A stretch of DNA of 64,000 bases, taken from the NCBI GenBank assembly GCA_020161265.1, contig JAIUOC010000001.1, forward strand, positions 1 through 64,000, read 5' to 3'. The notes under the pieces were generated by a model that ran no database searches, was not told the origin of the DNA, and worked only from the letters and a program-made list of their open reading frames with translations. The first letter of the stretch is position 1, and the number at the start of each line of letters is the position of its first letter. A program made the position numbers and the translations under genes. The DNA is from Chloroflexota bacterium. Lineage in GTDB: Bacteria; Chloroflexota; Chloroflexia; Chloroflexales; Herpetosiphonaceae. This document shows positions 18,172-26,889 of the stretch, piece after piece.

Positions 18172-18831
18172 ATGTGTGGACGCTATTCGATCACTGCCAA
18201 TGGGCAGCAAATTGCTTTACGTTTTGGGGTTCAAGTGGCAGGCGATTGGCAAGCTCACTATAATGCAGCGCCAAGCCAGAATTTACCAGTCATTCTCAAT
18301 CGTGATCCGCAAAGCGTGCAATGGTTACGTTGGGGTTTAGTGCCCCATTGGGCCAAAGATCCAAATATTGGCCATAAAATGATTAATGCTCGAGCCGAAA
18401 CACTCCTAGAAAAACCCAGTTTTCGTGAGCCACTGCGGAAACGTCGCTGTTTGGTGTTGGCCGATGGCTACTATGAATGGCAGGCAACTCCCAATGGCAA
18501 GCAACCAATGCGCTTTGTGCTCGAAGATACTCAGCCATTTGCCATGGCGGGTTTGTGGGAAGAATGGAATGCTGGCACAACTCCCTTAGCCACATTTACG
18601 GTTATTACGACCTCGGCCAATCCCATGGCGGCAGCGGTGCATAATCGTATGCCAGTGATCCTTGAGCCGGAAACCGAGCGTGAGTGGCTCAATCCTGCTG
18701 CTGATGTGGCTGATCTGCTGCCGTTGTTAACGCCGTTTGCTGGTGAAAAAATGCAGGTTTATCCAGTTTCGACCCGCCTAAATTCACCAAGCAACGATGA
18801 CTCAAGCTTAATTGCGAGATCTGCAATTTAA
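18172..18831 (+). CDS. SRAP (SOS response-associated peptidase/HMCES-like) protein
   Basis: Protects abasic sites in single-stranded DNA by forming a covalent thiazolidine link through the N-terminal Cys (family knowledge). The sequence starts MCGRYS, so removing Met exposes Cys2. Other conserved SRAP motifs are NAAPSQ, RWGLVPHWAKD, INARAET and CLVLADGYYEWQ (Glu in the YEW segment), and HNRMPVIL near the end with the conserved His. The start at 18172 is preferred over 18145 because it gives the exposed Cys2 and has AAAGGAG 8 bases before it. The 219 aa is normal. Confidence 0.95.
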   Translation: MCGRYSITANGQQIALRFGVQVAGDWQAHYNAAPSQNLPVILNRDPQSVQWLRWGLVPHWAKDPNIGHKMINARAETLLEKPSFREPLRKRRCLVLADGYYEWQATPNGKQPMRFVLEDTQPFAMAGLWEEWNAGTTPLATFTVITTSANPMAAAVHNRMPVILEPETEREWLNPAADVADLLPLLTPFAGEKMQVYPVSTRLNSPSNDDSSLIARSAI

Positions 18832-18874
18832 GTGGATTGAAGGCTGATTGGCGCTAAAATACTGGCCTAAGCAT

Positions 18875-18903
18875 TTGCGTAGGACTATGGTACGGGCTAT
18901 ACT
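18875..18903 (+). promoter_or_regulatory. Putative sigma70-type promoter of the cyclase-ATPase gene
   Basis: TTGCGT (18875-18880), a 17-bp spacer and TATACT (18898-18903), 50 bp before the start codon. Confidence 0.4.
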
Positions 18904-18953
18904 AGGAGCAAGCGTAATTCGCGCGATGATTTCACGGGCCTAGGAGTTGCTCC

Positions 18954-21900
18954 ATGCAAGCACGCTGGTTTGCTTATGTGCCGCCGTATCTTGTCCCACG
19001 ATTGCTTGATCAACGGGCCTCTTCTGCAACTCAAACAACGAAACATGGCCAAGCCGTGGTGCTTTTCGCCGATATCGCAGGCTTTACGCCGCTCAGTGAG
19101 GCGCTTGGCCAACACGATTCGCATGGAACTGAAACCCTAACCCGCCTATTAAATCGCTGTTTTGCCCCATTAATTGATGTGATCGAGCGCTTTGGCGGCA
19201 TGATTAGCACATTTGGCGGCGATGCAATTACCGCGTTATTTCCGATTAATCAACCACAACGCACCCAACGCGTCGCCGCCCGCGCCGTCCGTTGTGCCCT
19301 CGAAATGCAAAGCCTGATGGAGCAATTGGGCGCAATCGAAATTCAAGCAACCAAATGGCGTTTGACCCTCAAAATTGGCATTGCCGCAGGCCATGTGCTC
19401 TATACCACGGTCGGCGATCCGACGAAGCGCTGTGTTGCGGTGGTTGGTGGTTCGGCATTGTTACGCTCTGCCGAGGCCGAAAATCAGGCTCGTTCTGGCG
19501 ATGTGATTATTGATTATGCCTCGTTGGATTGCGAGCAGTTCAAGCGTGAGACGCTCGATCAGCGTTTTGCCAAGGTGCTTGGGCTTGAGCAAAGTGTGCG
19601 GGCGCAGCCAATTCGCTGGCCTGAACCAATCACCCCGCATCCACCTGCCCAATTCGATGCCTACTTGCACCCAACAATTGCCCAACAAGTGCGTGAAGGT
19701 CGTACCGCGTTTATCAACGAGCGCCGTTCGGTTACGCTGTTGTTTGTTAATTTCGATGCCCCCGATTATGATCGCGATCCATTTGCCGCCGAACGGCTCA
19801 ACCATTACTTTCGCGAGGTGCTACGGATCGTCGAGCGCTACGATGGCTATCTGAATAAAGTTGAAATTGGCGATAAAGGTAGTAGTTTTTTGGTGCTGTT
19901 TGGTGCACCAGTTGCCCACGAAAATGATAGTGATCGGGCGGCGCATTGTGCTTTAGAGCTTCGCGCTTTGCCTGAATTTGAGGCTCGCATCGGCATCAAC
20001 ACTGGATTTGTCTTTTGTGGCTTGATTGGCTCGGAGCGTCGTCAAGAATATACCGTGATTGGCGATACGGTCAATTTGGCGGCGCGGTTGATGCAGCAAG
20101 CCAGCCAAGGCCAAATTTTGCTGACTGAAGCCACCCAAGAAACCCTTAGTTCAACCTTTTTAACTGCGCCATTGCCAGCCGTTCGGGTCAAAGGTCGTAG
20201 TGAATTGGTCGAATTACACGAATTAACCGATTTGCGCCAGACCGCGATTCGTGGCCAAGAGCCAATTTATGCTTTGCCAATGGTCGGGCGCAGCCAAGAG
20301 TTACAATCTGTCGGCGAATTACTTAGTAGCATCAAGCAGGGCCATGGCCAAGTTTTGGGGATTACGGGCGAAGCTGGCATGGGCAAATCGCGGCTGGTGG
20401 CCGAAATTCGCCGGATTGCGCGGGCGCAACGGGTGGCGGTGTATAGCGGCGAGTGCCTTTCGTATGGCACAACCATTAGCTATTTGCTCTGGCATAACTT
20501 GTGGCGCTCGTTTTTCAATGTTGATCCTGAGTGGCCGCTCGATTTGCAAATGTTGCAGTTGCGGGCGCAATTAGCCCTGATCGATCAAGATTTATTAGAT
20601 TGGATGCCGCTGCTGGCCAGTGCACTACGCCTGCCAATTCCCGATCAATCCTTGACCAAATTGCTGGATATTAAGTCGCGCAAGATGCTACTTGAATCGC
20701 TGCTGGTGGATTGTTTGCGTTATCGTGCCAACGAAACGCCATTGTTGCTGGTGCTCGAAGATTGCCATTGGATCGATTCGCTCTCGAATGATTTGCTGGC
20801 GCGGATTACTAAGGCGATTCGCGATGTGCCTGTGCTGATTGTGCTGGCCTATCGACCTTCCGCCGAGCGTGATCAAACGATGTGGCACGAGTTACGCCAG
20901 CTTGAACATTGGCACGAAATCGAATTACAAGAATTTACGCTCGAAGAAACTGCCGAATTGGTGCGGCTCAAAATCAAACAACTGCTCGGCAATCGCCAAG
21001 CACCATCCGAGCAGTTGGTTAGCAAATTGACCGATCGGGCCCAAGGCAACCCATTTTATATTGAAGAATTGATTAATTTGGTGGTTGAACGCCAGCCCGA
21101 TTTGAGCGACCCCAAGGCCGTGGCCCAACTGGATTTGCCTGATAGCTTACACCGCTTGATCATCAGCCGAATTGACCAGCTTGAAGAAGCAACCAAGCAT
21201 ACACTCAAAGTTGCCAGCGTAATTGGTCGTCTATTCAAAGCTAATTGGCTGTGGGGCGCATACCCGCAACTGGGCAGTGCCGAGCAAGTAAAACAGCAAC
21301 TCAACACCCTGAGTCGTATGGATCTTACGCCGCTTGATCGTGATGAGCCTGAGCTTGAATACCTGTTTAAACATGTGGTCACCCAAGAAGTTGCCTACCA
21401 AAGCTTGCCCTTAGCAACTCGTGCTGCGCTCCACGAGCAGGTTGGCGATTATTTGGTTGAAACCTATGGCGTGGAAGGCGCTGCCGATTTGTTGGCGCAC
21501 CACTATGGCATGAGCAATAATCTTGATAAACGGCGCAACTATTTTCGCAAGGCTGGCGATGCGGCGGCGGCGCGATATGCTACTGATGTGGCTTTGAGCT
21601 ATTACGAACGCTGTTTGCCCTTGCTTGAAGCCCATGAAACGCTTGATATTTTCTTCGCGATGGGCGAAATCTACAAACATACTGGGCGTTGGCACGAGGC
21701 CGATGCAATTTATCGGCGTTTGTTGAACCAAGCCCAACAGCAACAGCAACTTTCAGCTTTGGCCCGCGTGTGGTGTGAAATTGCCGATGTTCAAAGCAGT
21801 CAAGGTTTGCATAACGATGCATTACAAAGCATTCAACCAGCTTTGGAATATGCCCAACAAGCGCGGGATCAGCGTACCCATTGCAAAATTTTGATGCGCA

Positions 21901-22769
21901 TGAGTTGGATTGCCAGCTATCAAGGCCAACTGCAGCAGGCTTGGCAAACCAGTCAAGCGGCGGTGGCGATCGCCCGTGAAGCCAATGATGCCCATAGTTT
22001 GGCCTTGGCACTGAAAACCCATGGCTATATGAATGTCTTACAAGGCCAATTTGCGCTTGCCGAGCAGCTATTTGCTGAAGGCCTCGGATTGCACCGCCAA
22101 CTCGGCCAGCGCGAAGATGAAGGCCGTATGCTGAATGTGATGGGTGAGGCTGCCCGCCATCGCGGCGATTTTCAGCATGCCGTCGAGCTGTATCAACAAG
22201 CCTTGGTCATTGGCCGCGAGTTGCGCAATCCTGAACGGTTAATCATGTTTTTGAGCAATTTGGGGGGGGCATTGGTGGGGCTTGGCACGTATGAAACCGC
22301 GATTGCCACCTTGAACGAGGCTTTTGAACTTGCGCGTTCGACCACGTGGTATGGGATCGCGGAAACCTATCGTTTTCGGGCTGAGGCTGCGATTGGCTTG
22401 GGCTATCCTGATGAGGCAATTCGCCATATTATCCAAGCGCATCATGCTGCTCGCGAACGCCAACAAACCCTCGAATTATGCGCTGCACTGCGGGTTTTGG
22501 GCAGTGCCTTGAGCCAATTGAATGCACCAATCCTCTTGCCACCAAGCTTGCCAACTACCCCACTGAGCTGCTTTGAACAGGCCTTGAGCATGGCCGAGGC
22601 TAGTGGTTCGCAAGCTGAGGTTGCTGCGATTCAGCTGGCCTTGGCCGAGCATTGGCAGCGTCAACAACAAACAACCAAAGCCCAAGCGGCTTGGCAGCAA
22701 GCGTATACAATCTATGGCCAATTGGGCATGGATGCGCTGCAACAACGGGTAGCCCAATATTTGAGCTAG
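18954..22769 (+). CDS. Double class III cyclase-AAA ATPase-TPR regulator
   Basis: 1271-aa cytoplasmic protein. Residues about 35-200 form a first class III nucleotide cyclase domain with FADIAGFTPLSE and FGGDAITALF. A second domain at about 255-400 has VTLLFVNFDAP, KVEIGDKGSSFLVLFGAP, GINTGFVFCG and the dimer-side IGDTVNLAARLM. Then follows a STAND/AAA ATPase with Walker A GEAGMGKS (472-479) and Walker B LLLVLEDCHWID (about 597). The rest is TPR (850-1250). The first domain keeps the metal Asp; the second lacks it at the matching place, so one half may be catalytic and the other regulatory. Cyclase-ATPase-TPR proteins of this form are abundant in Chloroflexota and actinobacteria. AGGAG is 8 bases before the start. 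Confidence 0.9.
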   Translation: MQARWFAYVPPYLVPRLLDQRASSATQTTKHGQAVVLFADIAGFTPLSEALGQHDSHGTETLTRLLNRCFAPLIDVIERFGGMISTFGGDAITALFPINQPQRTQRVAARAVRCALEMQSLMEQLGAIEIQATKWRLTLKIGIAAGHVLYTTVGDPTKRCVAVVGGSALLRSAEAENQARSGDVIIDYASLDCEQFKRETLDQRFAKVLGLEQSVRAQPIRWPEPITPHPPAQFDAYLHPTIAQQVREGRTAFINERRSVTLLFVNFDAPDYDRDPFAAERLNHYFREVLRIVERYDGYLNKVEIGDKGSSFLVLFGAPVAHENDSDRAAHCALELRALPEFEARIGINTGFVFCGLIGSERRQEYTVIGDTVNLAARLMQQASQGQILLTEATQETLSSTFLTAPLPAVRVKGRSELVELHELTDLRQTAIRGQEPIYALPMVGRSQELQSVGELLSSIKQGHGQVLGITGEAGMGKSRLVAEIRRIARAQRVAVYSGECLSYGTTISYLLWHNLWRSFFNVDPEWPLDLQMLQLRAQLALIDQDLLDWMPLLASALRLPIPDQSLTKLLDIKSRKMLLESLLVDCLRYRANETPLLLVLEDCHWIDSLSNDLLARITKAIRDVPVLIVLAYRPSAERDQTMWHELRQLEHWHEIELQEFTLEETAELVRLKIKQLLGNRQAPSEQLVSKLTDRAQGNPFYIEELINLVVERQPDLSDPKAVAQLDLPDSLHRLIISRIDQLEEATKHTLKVASVIGRLFKANWLWGAYPQLGSAEQVKQQLNTLSRMDLTPLDRDEPELEYLFKHVVTQEVAYQSLPLATRAALHEQVGDYLVETYGVEGAADLLAHHYGMSNNLDKRRNYFRKAGDAAAARYATDVALSYYERCLPLLEAHETLDIFFAMGEIYKHTGRWHEADAIYRRLLNQAQQQQQLSALARVWCEIADVQSSQGLHNDALQSIQPALEYAQQARDQRTHCKILMRMSWIASYQGQLQQAWQTSQAAVAIAREANDAHSLALALKTHGYMNVLQGQFALAEQLFAEGLGLHRQLGQREDEGRMLNVMGEAARHRGDFQHAVELYQQALVIGRELRNPERLIMFLSNLGGALVGLGTYETAIATLNEAFELARSTTWYGIAETYRFRAEAAIGLGYPDEAIRHIIQAHHAARERQQTLELCAALRVLGSALSQLNAPILLPPSLPTTPLSCFEQALSMAEASGSQAEVAAIQLALAEHWQRQQQTTKAQAAWQQAYTIYGQLGMDALQQRVAQYLS

Positions 22770-22778
22770 CGCAAGCAG

Positions 22779-22846
22779 ATGTTAACCACAACAGCCGAGG
22801 TTTTTGCCTCGGCTGTTGATTTTTAGCTCCAACATGCCTATTCAGT
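22779..22846. terminator. Bidirectional terminator, duplicated element (left copy)
   Basis: Stem caacagccgagg (22790-22801) with cctcggctgttg (22808-22819) and a T/A-rich tail on both sides, between the convergent cyclase gene and the MFS gene. The 68-bp block around it is nearly identical to 25133-25199. Confidence 0.88.
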
Positions 22847-22850
22847 GCCG

Positions 22851-24302
22851 TTAATGAATAAATGTTGGCTCTCCGGTTGGTTCGCCGGTGCGGCGCAGAA
22901 AAAGCGCTAGCACCAAACCAACTACGGCTATTCCAGCTGCCACCACAAAGGCGTTTTGGATGCCAACGGTCAAATCAGCTAAAGGATTAGGCGCGACGGT
23001 TTGTGCAGGCTGAGCTTGACCAGCACTCATAATCGTAATTAATAATGCTGTTCCTATTGCTCCAGCAACTTGCTGAAGCGTGTTGGAGATCGCTGTGCCA
23101 TGCGAGTGCAGCGCTTGGGGTAATTGATTAAGTCCAGTTGTGAGAATGGGCGTGAACAAACAGGCAAGGCCTAAACTGAAAATCACATGAAGACTCAGCA
23201 GCCAGATCACAGAGGTCGTGGCATTCAAGAAAGTCCATTGCCAAAGTGCTACTACAACCAGCACCATTCCTCCCATAACCAGCATTCGTGGCCCTGAGCG
23301 ATCAAAGATCCGACCCACGAATAGTCCACTAAATCCCATCAATGCCCCACCAGGTAGCAAAAAAAGCCCGGTTTGTAGGGTATTAAACTGGCGAATTTGC
23401 TGGAAATAGAAGGGCAATAGAATCGCTGAGGCAAATAACGTTACCATCACCACCATCATTAATACGACGCTCAAGCTGAACATGGGAAAGCGAAAGACGC
23501 GCAGGTCAAGCAATGGACTGGAAAGTCGGGTTTGTCGCCAGGCAAACAATGCGATCCCAACTAAGCCCATTCCGATCGCCGCCAAAACAATTGGCTCAGT
23601 TAGGCTACTGCCAGGCTCGCCAGCCCGACTAAATCCGTAGACTAGCCCGCCGAAGCCAATTGCAGCCAGCAGAATCGAGGTACGATCAAGGCTGGCTGCT
23701 TGAAGTTTGCCCACATTCACCAACCGCAGGTAGCCATATGCCAGCACCGCTAGGGCAATCGGAATCACGAAAATAAACATAAAGCGCCACGAAAGCGCTT
23801 GAATGATTAATCCTGATAGAGCTGGGCCAATCGCTGGAGCGACCGAAATCACCATACTGGCCGTGCTCATCATGGCTCCGCGCCGCTCCATCGGCACCAG
23901 CACCAAAATAACCGTCATGAGCAATGGCAGCATTAGCGCTGTGCCCGCTGCTTGGAATACCCGACCAACCAAGAGCACCTCAAACCCAGGAGCCGCTGCT
24001 GCTGCCACGGTTCCCATGGTAAATAAACCCATGGCCGTAAGAAACAGCGTTCGTGTGCTAAACCGTTGAATCAGAAAGCCGGTTGTTGGAATCAAGACCG
24101 CCATAACTAACAGATAGGCTGTGGTCAGCCATTGCACGGTGCTTGCTTCGACTTGGAATTCGTCCTTCAAGCGGGGTAAAGCCACACCCATAATCGTTTC
24201 GTTCAGAATCACGACAAAGGTCGCAATCAATAAGGTTAAAATAATGCCTTTTTCGCGGGTGCTGGTTGCAACGGCGCTGGCATGGGTTGTCTCTACGCGC
24301 AT
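22851..24302 (-). CDS. DHA2-type MFS drug exporter (EmrB/QacA family)
   Basis: Proton-driven multidrug or lipid-like efflux pump with 14 predicted membrane helices in 483 aa. Family features: FVVILNETIMGVALP in helix 1, LTTAYLLVMAVLIPTTGFL, GRVFQAAGTALMLPLLM (motif with GxxxxxG) and ISVAPAIGPALSGLI. AAGGA lies just before the ATG. A regulator gene is not adjacent. It is followed at 48 bp by a reductase gene on the same strand, which may be co-transcribed. Confidence 0.9.
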   Translation of the reverse strand: MRVETTHASAVATSTREKGIILTLLIATFVVILNETIMGVALPRLKDEFQVEASTVQWLTTAYLLVMAVLIPTTGFLIQRFSTRTLFLTAMGLFTMGTVAAAAAPGFEVLLVGRVFQAAGTALMLPLLMTVILVLVPMERRGAMMSTASMVISVAPAIGPALSGLIIQALSWRFMFIFVIPIALAVLAYGYLRLVNVGKLQAASLDRTSILLAAIGFGGLVYGFSRAGEPGSSLTEPIVLAAIGMGLVGIALFAWRQTRLSSPLLDLRVFRFPMFSLSVVLMMVVMVTLFASAILLPFYFQQIRQFNTLQTGLFLLPGGALMGFSGLFVGRIFDRSGPRMLVMGGMVLVVVALWQWTFLNATTSVIWLLSLHVIFSLGLACLFTPILTTGLNQLPQALHSHGTAISNTLQQVAGAIGTALLITIMSAGQAQPAQTVAPNPLADLTVGIQNAFVVAAGIAVVGLVLALFLRRTGEPTGEPTFIH

Positions 24303-24350
24303 AGAATTCCTTTTGATAACCCGCCATAAAGCTTAGCGGATGAGCTGAAT

Positions 24351-24932
24351 TTAATCATGGTGATGAGCTACGGCATAGCGATGCAGCGCAACGCCGCCAT
24401 CAAAGGTTTGCTGCTCAAGCAATTCGAGCTGAACTGGAGCATTAAGCTGATCAAAAAGCCGAATCCCTTGACCAAGGATGACGGGATTGACTTTCAGAAT
24501 CAGTTGATCAATCTCGCCGATTAAGGCACTAGCTAATGAACCGCCGCCACACAACCAGATATTCTGCCCTAGCTCTTGTTTGAGTCTGCGTACCAAGCCA
24601 ACTGGGTCATTGGCAACTAAGGTTACCTCTGGGCTTGGGCTGGTGCTGATTGATTGCGACACCACATATTGCCGCAAATGGGCATACGGACTGGTAACAC
24701 CTTCGCTCAAGCCAACTGCATAGGTGTACCGACCCATCACGACGGTATCAAAATGGCGTGGCTCAGCCGTAATTCCTAGCAGCGCATGCAAATGCGTAGG
24801 CATAGTTTCTGGATACTCTTGTTGTAGATATTGCATATGCCCACCCTGCATGGGGAAGAAATCGAAGCTGCCATCCTCACGAGCAATAAACCCATCAGCC
24901 GTGCAGGCGATGAAATAAATTAACTGACGCAT
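24351..24932 (-). CDS. Dihydrofolate reductase-like protein (RibD C-terminal fold)
   Basis: NADPH-dependent reductase of the YyaP/RibD_C group. The 193 aa show the fold signatures: YFIACTADGFIA at the N-terminus, DTVVMGRYTYAVG and the nucleotide-binding NIWLCGGGSLASAL, followed by DQLILKVNPVILGQG. The substrate is unknown. AAGGAG precedes the ATG at 24932. It lies upstream of the MFS pump and on its strand, so the pair may form an operon. Confidence 0.9.
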   Translation of the reverse strand: MRQLIYFIACTADGFIAREDGSFDFFPMQGGHMQYLQQEYPETMPTHLHALLGITAEPRHFDTVVMGRYTYAVGLSEGVTSPYAHLRQYVVSQSISTSPSPEVTLVANDPVGLVRRLKQELGQNIWLCGGGSLASALIGEIDQLILKVNPVILGQGIRLFDQLNAPVQLELLEQQTFDGGVALHRYAVAHHHD

Positions 24933-25132
24933 ATAGTTACGCTCCTTAGGCTATTCATCTGCTGGATAAGTAGCATTATCTGCCGCACGATGCAGACTTG
25001 CATGCTACCATCAAGCAACTCGCAAGCCATCAGTCTCGGGGTCGATATTAGCTCAATTGATCTGAATTTATGCTCAATTGGGCATGGAGCGATAGAATAG
25101 CGCGTCGCTGAATATTTGTGTCAGCGCAGTTG

Positions 25133-25199
25133 GATGTTAACCACAACAGCCGAGGCAAAACCTCGGCTGTTGGCTTTTAGCTCCAATATACTTATTCAG
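25133..25199. terminator. Duplicated terminator element (right copy)
   Basis: Stem caacagccgagg with cctcggctgttg around a 4-nt loop, T-rich tail. The block includes the stop codon of the surface protein gene (25192-25194) and matches the copy at 22779-22846 over about 67 bp. Confidence 0.85.
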
Positions 25200-26538
25200 C
25201 TGAACGAATTGCGATTGGTAAGAAGGCTCGCCATAGGCTTGGCGTGGGAGTATTGGTCGTGGTGCTGGTTGGCGTATTAGTTGGGCTACTGGTTGCGGTC
25301 GGGGTATTGGTCGGTGTGTTGGTCGGGGTATTGGTCGGTGTGTTGGTCGGGGTATTGGTCGGTGTGTTGGTTGGGGTGCTGGTTGCAGTATTGGTGGGGG
25401 TATTGCTGGGCGTAATGCTGGGGGTTGGGGTATCAGCAACCAACGAAGTGATCGCTAAAATAACTCCCCCAACAAAATACATATCGCTAGTGGAGCCAGT
25501 AGTTATGCTGGCTGTGGTTTGGCCTGGGCTAGTCCATGCTGAAACATCGAAGGTATCAAGGTCAAACCCACCCATACTGTTGGCTGCTCCGGTTAGTTGT
25601 GGCAAATCGCCTGTGGTTGAAACTGAATTACCTAAATAGGAGCGAGTGCTATTCATAACATTATCGGCAGGGTTTTGCGCATTGCTAACGCTATTGCCAT
25701 TAAACAGCAATTGGTCACCTGCGCTTGCATTATCGCCCTCGTAGCCAACAATTGTAAGGTTGGTTGTGCTGCTGCTGGGAATATTGAATCCACTCAATGT
25801 ATTGGTAATTGAGCCGCCAAGTAATACTTGATCCAGCCCATCGTGGAGAATGATCGTTCGATTAGGTTGGTTGGTATCGCTGTAAATTACTACTAGCCAC
25901 CAAGCGGCAAAAGCGTTGGTATCATTGGTGTTAATAAACGGATTGGCGAGAATCCCACTGGCACGATAGGCTCCTGAGCCATGCGTTTGAACATAGCTGG
26001 TAACATCTGCGACCGCTTGATAAAATGAATTTGGATTGATAACTGTACTGATTGGTGTGACGTTCTGGCTATTACCCCGATTAAATTCAAGCGTAGCACC
26101 AGTTGGTGTTACGCCACCCCAACGTGCTCCCCAATAGAAGTAAGCATGGGTTACGCTGGCCCCGACTGGAATATTGAGCATTGCACTACTGCGAGCCTGG
26201 GCATTATTGAGGCTGGTATTCGCTTCGGCTTGGCTGACAGCAGGCGAATCGGCCCGCCAATAAATGTCAACGCCTGAATCGCTCGTATTTGTGCCACATG
26301 CCCCGACTACGCCCACGACTGGGGCGGGAACGCCCGCCGCACAATCGTGGCTTAGCGTATTGCCAATCGTGATGACCCCGCCTCGTTGGGTCAGATTGAG
26401 CCGTGGTTCAATTGCTGGCACTCCTTCCATGGCCGCCGAAGGCTTGAGTAAACTACTCGTTAGCCCAAACGTACTAAGTAGCAACAAGCCGCCAATGAGC
26501 CGAATTAATCGATTTGATGAATATTGAGTTGCTTGCAT
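25192..26538 (-). CDS. Secreted surface protein with PTNT-repeat stalk and C-terminal hydrophobic tail
   Basis: 448 aa. A signal peptide with a hydrophobic core (LIGGLLLLSTFGL) sits near the N-terminus. The body is a Ser/Thr/Asn/Gly-rich beta domain with motifs such as HAYFYWGARWGG, VADVTSYV and AFAAWWLVVIY, similar to DUF3344-like extracellular domains (moderate guess). A stalk of 12-bp repeats encodes Pro-Thr-Asn-Thr units. The end LWRAFLPIAIRSAE is hydrophobic and may be a sorting or anchoring signal. The start at 26538 (AGGAG 8 bases upstream) is preferred over 26562. Confidence 0.75.
   Translation of the reverse strand: MQATQYSSNRLIRLIGGLLLLSTFGLTSSLLKPSAAMEGVPAIEPRLNLTQRGGVITIGNTLSHDCAAGVPAPVVGVVGACGTNTSDSGVDIYWRADSPAVSQAEANTSLNNAQARSSAMLNIPVGASVTHAYFYWGARWGGVTPTGATLEFNRGNSQNVTPISTVINPNSFYQAVADVTSYVQTHGSGAYRASGILANPFINTNDTNAFAAWWLVVIYSDTNQPNRTIILHDGLDQVLLGGSITNTLSGFNIPSSSTTNLTIVGYEGDNASAGDQLLFNGNSVSNAQNPADNVMNSTRSYLGNSVSTTGDLPQLTGAANSMGGFDLDTFDVSAWTSPGQTTASITTGSTSDMYFVGGVILAITSLVADTPTPSITPSNTPTNTATSTPTNTPTNTPTNTPTNTPTNTPTNTPTATSSPTNTPTSTTTNTPTPSLWRAFLPIAIRSAE
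25298..25369. repeat. 12-bp tandem repeat encoding PTNT stalk
   Basis: Alternating 12-mers gtcggggtattg and gtcggtgtgttg, three 24-bp pairs in perfect register, with degenerate copies flanking. They lie inside the surface protein gene and keep its frame. Confidence 0.9.
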
Positions 26539-26889
26539 CAACGAAACTCCTAATAGACCCAATATCTGGATAGCTAGTATCGCTTATTATGGCTCAAACG
26601 GTGATTAATTACCATAGCTCAGGTGAAATTTATGCCAAGCACGTTCACCTAAATCCTTGTCTATGGTGGGTTTTTCCATCACTAACAATCGGTCTTAAAT
26701 GAAAATATAGCAGCAAATAAACCAAAACCTGACAGGCAAAAATACGGATCAATATAACCCTGCTTGGGTAGCGCATGACCAGCAAGTGAAAATGCCTAGA
26801 CTGGCGGAGAAAAGTGGACGGGCTGTCCATATGGCCGATAAGCAAGAGGCTATGTGCTTGTTAACTGGTATCAAGCATATAGCCCCACT
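26539..26889. other. Intergenic region, 351 bp, no gene seen
   Basis: No convincing gene in this stretch: short frames lack ribosome sites and family features. It should hold the surface-protein promoter and the 3' end signals of the flippase operon, but I see no clear hairpin terminator or promoter match. Confidence 0.4.

Noticed and set aside
25258-25440. Repeat array that might be CRISPR
   Set aside because: The units are 12 bp without spacers and keep the reading frame of a Pro/Thr-rich stalk, so it is a coding tandem repeat.
25244-25639. 131-aa plus-strand Val/Gly-rich frame opposite the PTNT stalk
   Set aside because: It is the antisense of the coding repeat; the repetitive composition alone keeps the frame open.
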